This document shows, in pieces, positions 42,772 through 44,600 of a stretch of DNA of 44,600 nucleotides (its first letter is position 1; every line of letters starts with the position of its first letter). The stretch is taken from NCBI GenBank assembly GCA_002708085.1, contig PAOU01000007.1, positions 52,419 through 97,018 of the forward strand, written 5' to 3'. The position numbers and the translations under genes were made by a program. This DNA is from Dehalococcoidia bacterium. GTDB taxonomy: Bacteria > Chloroflexota > Dehalococcoidia > Lucifugimonadales > Lucifugimonadaceae. The notes below the pieces were generated by a model. That model had not been told where the DNA came from. It saw nothing but the letters and a program-made list of their open reading frames with translations, and ran no database searches.

Positions 42772-42863
42772 CTTCCTCCCGATACGGAATTGGTGATCGC
42801 TTTCTCCCTCTCCAGCGTCCCTTAATTGAGAGTTTGTTCGCTTTCATCCTGTGTCGTCACACA
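42738..42863 (-). promoter_or_regulatory. Structured leader RNA, riboswitch or attenuator candidate upstream of the dehydratase
   Basis: About 125 bases of 5' leader, far richer in G and C than the surroundings, between a strong promoter and the terminator described separately. Elements in order on the minus strand: a hairpin TGTGT-GACG-ACACA, the string ACTCTCA (42827-42833), GGAGAG (42808-42813), GATCACCAATTCC (42798-42786), and GGAAGCTCTCA at the terminator. GAGAG can pair with either CTCTC copy, the usual logic of an on/off switch. GGAGAG and GCTCTCA match flanking bases of glycine riboswitches, but the length between them is too short and the core GCCGAAGG-type segment is absent. The identity is therefore undetermined. 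Confidence 0.6.
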
Positions 42864-42869
42864 ATCAAT

Positions 42870-42898
42870 AGAATATTACAAAATAAAAAAGTTGTCAA
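42870..42898 (-). promoter_or_regulatory. Sigma-70-type promoter of the dehydratase leader
   Basis: On the minus strand the perfect -35 TTGACA (42893-42898) is separated by exactly 17 bases from the -10 TATTCT (42870-42875). Transcription should begin near 42863, giving a leader of roughly 138 bases before the ATG. This is the best match to a housekeeping promoter in the window. Confidence 0.85.
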
Positions 42899-42936
42899 TA
42901 CCTGTTAGCGAGTATTTTAAAAACTTTTTTTATAAT

Positions 42937-42962
42937 TGGCCCTCGACGTTAATCAAGGGCCA
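42937..42962 (-). terminator. Stem-loop downstream of guaC
   Basis: TGGCCCTCGA and TCAAGGGCCA pair at 9 of 10 positions around CGTTAA. It lies about 80 bases after the guaC stop and before the dehydratase promoter, with no T run on the reading side. A second hairpin (GTTTCTTT/AAAGAAAC, 42976-42996) stands between it and guaC. Together they probably insulate guaC from the next transcript. The 42863-43042 stretch holds only these and the promoter. Confidence 0.5.
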
Positions 42963-43042
42963 TATTTCCGCATCAGTTTCTTTATTGAAAAGAAACCATA
43001 ATTAACCTTAATCTTTCCCAGAAAAAAGTAAAACTGATAATT

Positions 43043-44062
43043 TTATTTACTAGTTTTCAAAATAAAAGTGGTGCATTTAGGAATTTCCTTTATAGTTCTT
43101 GCTCCTACATAAGTAGCTGCAGATCTTAATCCTCCTAAAATATGTCTTAAGGTGTTTTCTACTTTTCCTTTATAGGGGACAGTTACAGTTTTACCTTCAC
43201 TTGCCCTGTAACTTTCTATTTCTCCATAGTGTCTTTCCATAGCTGTATCAGAGCTCATTCCATAGAATCTTTTATATTTAATTCCATCTTCTTCAAATAA
43301 TTCTCCTCCAGATTCTAAATGACCAGCGAACATTCCTCCCAGCATTACAAAATCCGCTCCAGCTCCAAAAGCTTTAGAAATATCTCCAGGGTATTTACAC
43401 CCTCCATCTGAAATCACATGACCACCTAATCCATGGGCTGCATCGGAACATTCCAATATTGCTGATAGTTGTGGATACCCAACTCCAGTTACTATTCTAG
43501 TAGTACACACAGATCCTGGTCCGATTCCAACTTTCACAATATCTGCTCCTGCTAATATTAAAGCTTCAGTCATTTCTCCTGTTACTACATTTCCTGCAAT
43601 AATTGGATTTGGAAAAGCATCTCGGACTGTTTTTACTGTATCAATAAATTTTTCTGTATAACCGTTAGCTACATCTAAACAAAGAAATTTAGGTATTTTT
43701 TGTTTATTGGTAGTTAAGTTTTTAATTAAATCTTTTATTTGGGATAAAGAATCAATCCCTGCAGTTAGAGAAAGATATTCAGGGTTTATGCCACTTTTAA
43801 GTGCATTTACCCAATCTTCAGTATTGTAAAATTTATGAATAGCTGTAAGCATTTGATTTTTTGATAGCACTTCAGCCATTTCAAAAGTTCCTATAGTATC
43901 CATGTTTGCAGCTATAATAGGAATTCCTGTCCAAGATGACTCAGAAAATTTAAATTTAAAAGTTCTGGTTAAATTAACAAGTTTTCTAGAGTAAAGAGTA
44001 CTCCTTTTAGGTCTTATTAATACATCTTCAAAATCAAGTTTTACTTCTCTTTCTATTCTCAT
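43043..44062 (-). CDS. guaC: GMP reductase
   Basis: NADPH-dependent conversion of GMP to IMP plus ammonia. The 339 residues align through the length with enterobacterial GuaC rather than IMP dehydrogenase: [18 protein letters not shown] at the N-terminus, [38 protein letters not shown], and the catalytic Cys186 in [23 protein letters not shown], then [32 protein letters not shown], also fit GuaC. No CBS domains are present, which also argues against IMPDH. It follows a phosphoribosyltransferase by 18 bases, forming a purine salvage pair. Similarity to the gammaproteobacterial type could mean transfer, but that needs a tree. Confidence 0.92.
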   Translation of the reverse strand: MRIEREVKLDFEDVLIRPKRSTLYSRKLVNLTRTFKFKFSESSWTGIPIIAANMDTIGTFEMAEVLSKNQMLTAIHKFYNTEDWVNALKSGINPEYLSLTAGIDSLSQIKDLIKNLTTNKQKIPKFLCLDVANGYTEKFIDTVKTVRDAFPNPIIAGNVVTGEMTEALILAGADIVKVGIGPGSVCTTRIVTGVGYPQLSAILECSDAAHGLGGHVISDGGCKYPGDISKAFGAGADFVMLGGMFAGHLESGGELFEEDGIKYKRFYGMSSDTAMERHYGEIESYRASEGKTVTVPYKGKVENTLRHILGGLRSAATYVGARTIKEIPKCTTFILKTSK

Positions 44063-44080
44063 ATTTTTACAGAGATTATT

Positions 44081-44575
44081 TTAATCGGTTATATATGGTA
44101 ATCCTCGCCTCATCCCATTTTCATCATCCATGCCATAACCAAAGACCCAAGTATCTTCTACAATAAAACCTGTCCAGTCAATAGTAATATTGTTAATTTT
44201 CTCAATTTCTTTTTCCAATAAGACTACAGTTTTTATTTCCCTTGGAGTAAATTTTTCTTCCAACCATGGAATTATATCAGCCAATGTCTTTCCTGTATCA
44301 TAAATATCTTCAATAATTAATATTGGTTCTCCAATTTCAGGGTTGGAATCAGAAAAATACCATTCTTCATCCATGTCATAGGCATAACACATTAAGAGTT
44401 TGTTTTGAATTTCATCAGAGAGTGATTTAACTAAATCTACTGCGAATGGAACACCTCCAGATAATGGGACGACAATGGATAGATATTTAAAATCGTTGTT
44501 TTCCAAATAAAAATCTGAGATTTTTTGGGATAATTCAATGATTTTTGATTGTATTTTTTTTGAAGTTATTTCCAT
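44081..44575 (-). CDS. Purine phosphoribosyltransferase (hypoxanthine/xanthine-guanine type)
   Basis: Type I PRTase of 164 residues. The PRPP-binding motif ILIIEDIYDTGKTL spans 85-98. IVVPLSGGVPFAVDLVKSL holds the flexible-loop/PPi region, and WVFGYGMDDENGMRRGLPYI near the C-terminus is the base-recognition end of HPRT-like enzymes. Substrate preference among hypoxanthine, guanine and xanthine cannot be read. Context with GMP reductase supports purine salvage. ATG at 44575 is 25 bases from the window edge; AAGG lies about 12 bases upstream, a weak ribosome-binding site. Confidence 0.85.
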   Translation of the reverse strand: MEITSKKIQSKIIELSQKISDFYLENNDFKYLSIVVPLSGGVPFAVDLVKSLSDEIQNKLLMCYAYDMDEEWYFSDSNPEIGEPILIIEDIYDTGKTLADIIPWLEEKFTPREIKTVVLLEKEIEKINNITIDWTGFIVEDTWVFGYGMDDENGMRRGLPYITD

Positions 44576-44600
44576 TTTTAACTATTTTTCCTTATTCAAT

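Noticed and set aside
42738-42863. Calling the leader a glycine riboswitch outright
   Set aside because: GGAGAG and CTCTCA fit, but only about 36 bases separate them and the invariant GCCGAAGG-type core is absent.
42738-42863. T-box leader
   Set aside because: No GGGTGG-type antiterminator motif and no stem I elements were found.
1-44600. CRISPR arrays, insertion sequences, rRNA or intact tRNA genes
   Set aside because: No regularly spaced repeats, transposase motifs, rRNA sequence or complete cloverleaf could be recognised by eye.

Overview
The window is AT-rich bacterial DNA with dense, short-spaced genes and frequent TTG starts. Inferred source: a free-living, probably marine member of the Chloroflexota, possibly SAR202-like. 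The evidence is a lipoprotein stalk rich in Val/Glu/Lys repeats on a solute-binding protein (common in Chloroflexota), paired luciferase-like flavin/F420 oxidoreductases beside an enolase-superfamily dehydratase, and an HspR-type heat-shock regulator. This placement is inference; no rRNA or phylogenetic marker was compared.

Layout. (1) 1-15776 is mostly housekeeping: a partial nucleoside-phosphorylase-like gene and a polyprenyl diphosphate synthase on the minus strand; a dnaJ-hspR-clpC-type stress operon running into ispDF and cysS on the plus strand; secG, yvcK and gatB on the minus strand; and a complete sufBCDSU iron-sulfur assembly operon. (2) At 15790-15832 lies what looks like the 3' half of a tRNA-Asn gene, a typical integration scar, at the border to accessory metabolism. 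(3) 15838-22863 holds a sugar-acid dehydratase/aldolase pair and a polar amino acid ABC transporter (aapJQMP type) plus an RDD membrane protein. The binding-protein gene carries an in-frame UGA exactly where the glycine of its lipobox would be. (4) 22868-35702 is an eleven-gene minus-strand array: dipeptide/oligopeptide ABC transporter (two permeases, two ATPases), a giant FtsX-type permease, two luciferase-like monooxygenases, a di-heme cytochrome lipoprotein, a short-chain dehydrogenase and a sulfatase. Its solute-binding lipoprotein is divergent at 35966. (5) 37991-44575 contains a lipoprotein of unknown function, a Gfo/Idh/MocA oxidoreductase, a Bcp peroxiredoxin, two very small membrane proteins, a lone ParB-like protein, a Ser/Thr-dehydratase-like enzyme behind a structured leader RNA, and the purine-salvage pair guaC/phosphoribosyltransferase.

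How the parts work together: the accessory half reads as a scavenging programme (amino acid and peptide import, sugar-acid cleavage, desulfation, flavin-dependent oxidation) attached to a core of protein quality control, isoprenoid and Fe-S synthesis. The observations most worth checking are the leader RNA at 42738-42863, the UGA in the aapJ lipobox, the tRNA-Asn remnant, the ClpC-like ATPase without a middle domain, and the pair of tiny membrane proteins at 40721-40979. No CRISPR array, insertion sequence, intact tRNA or rRNA gene was seen.
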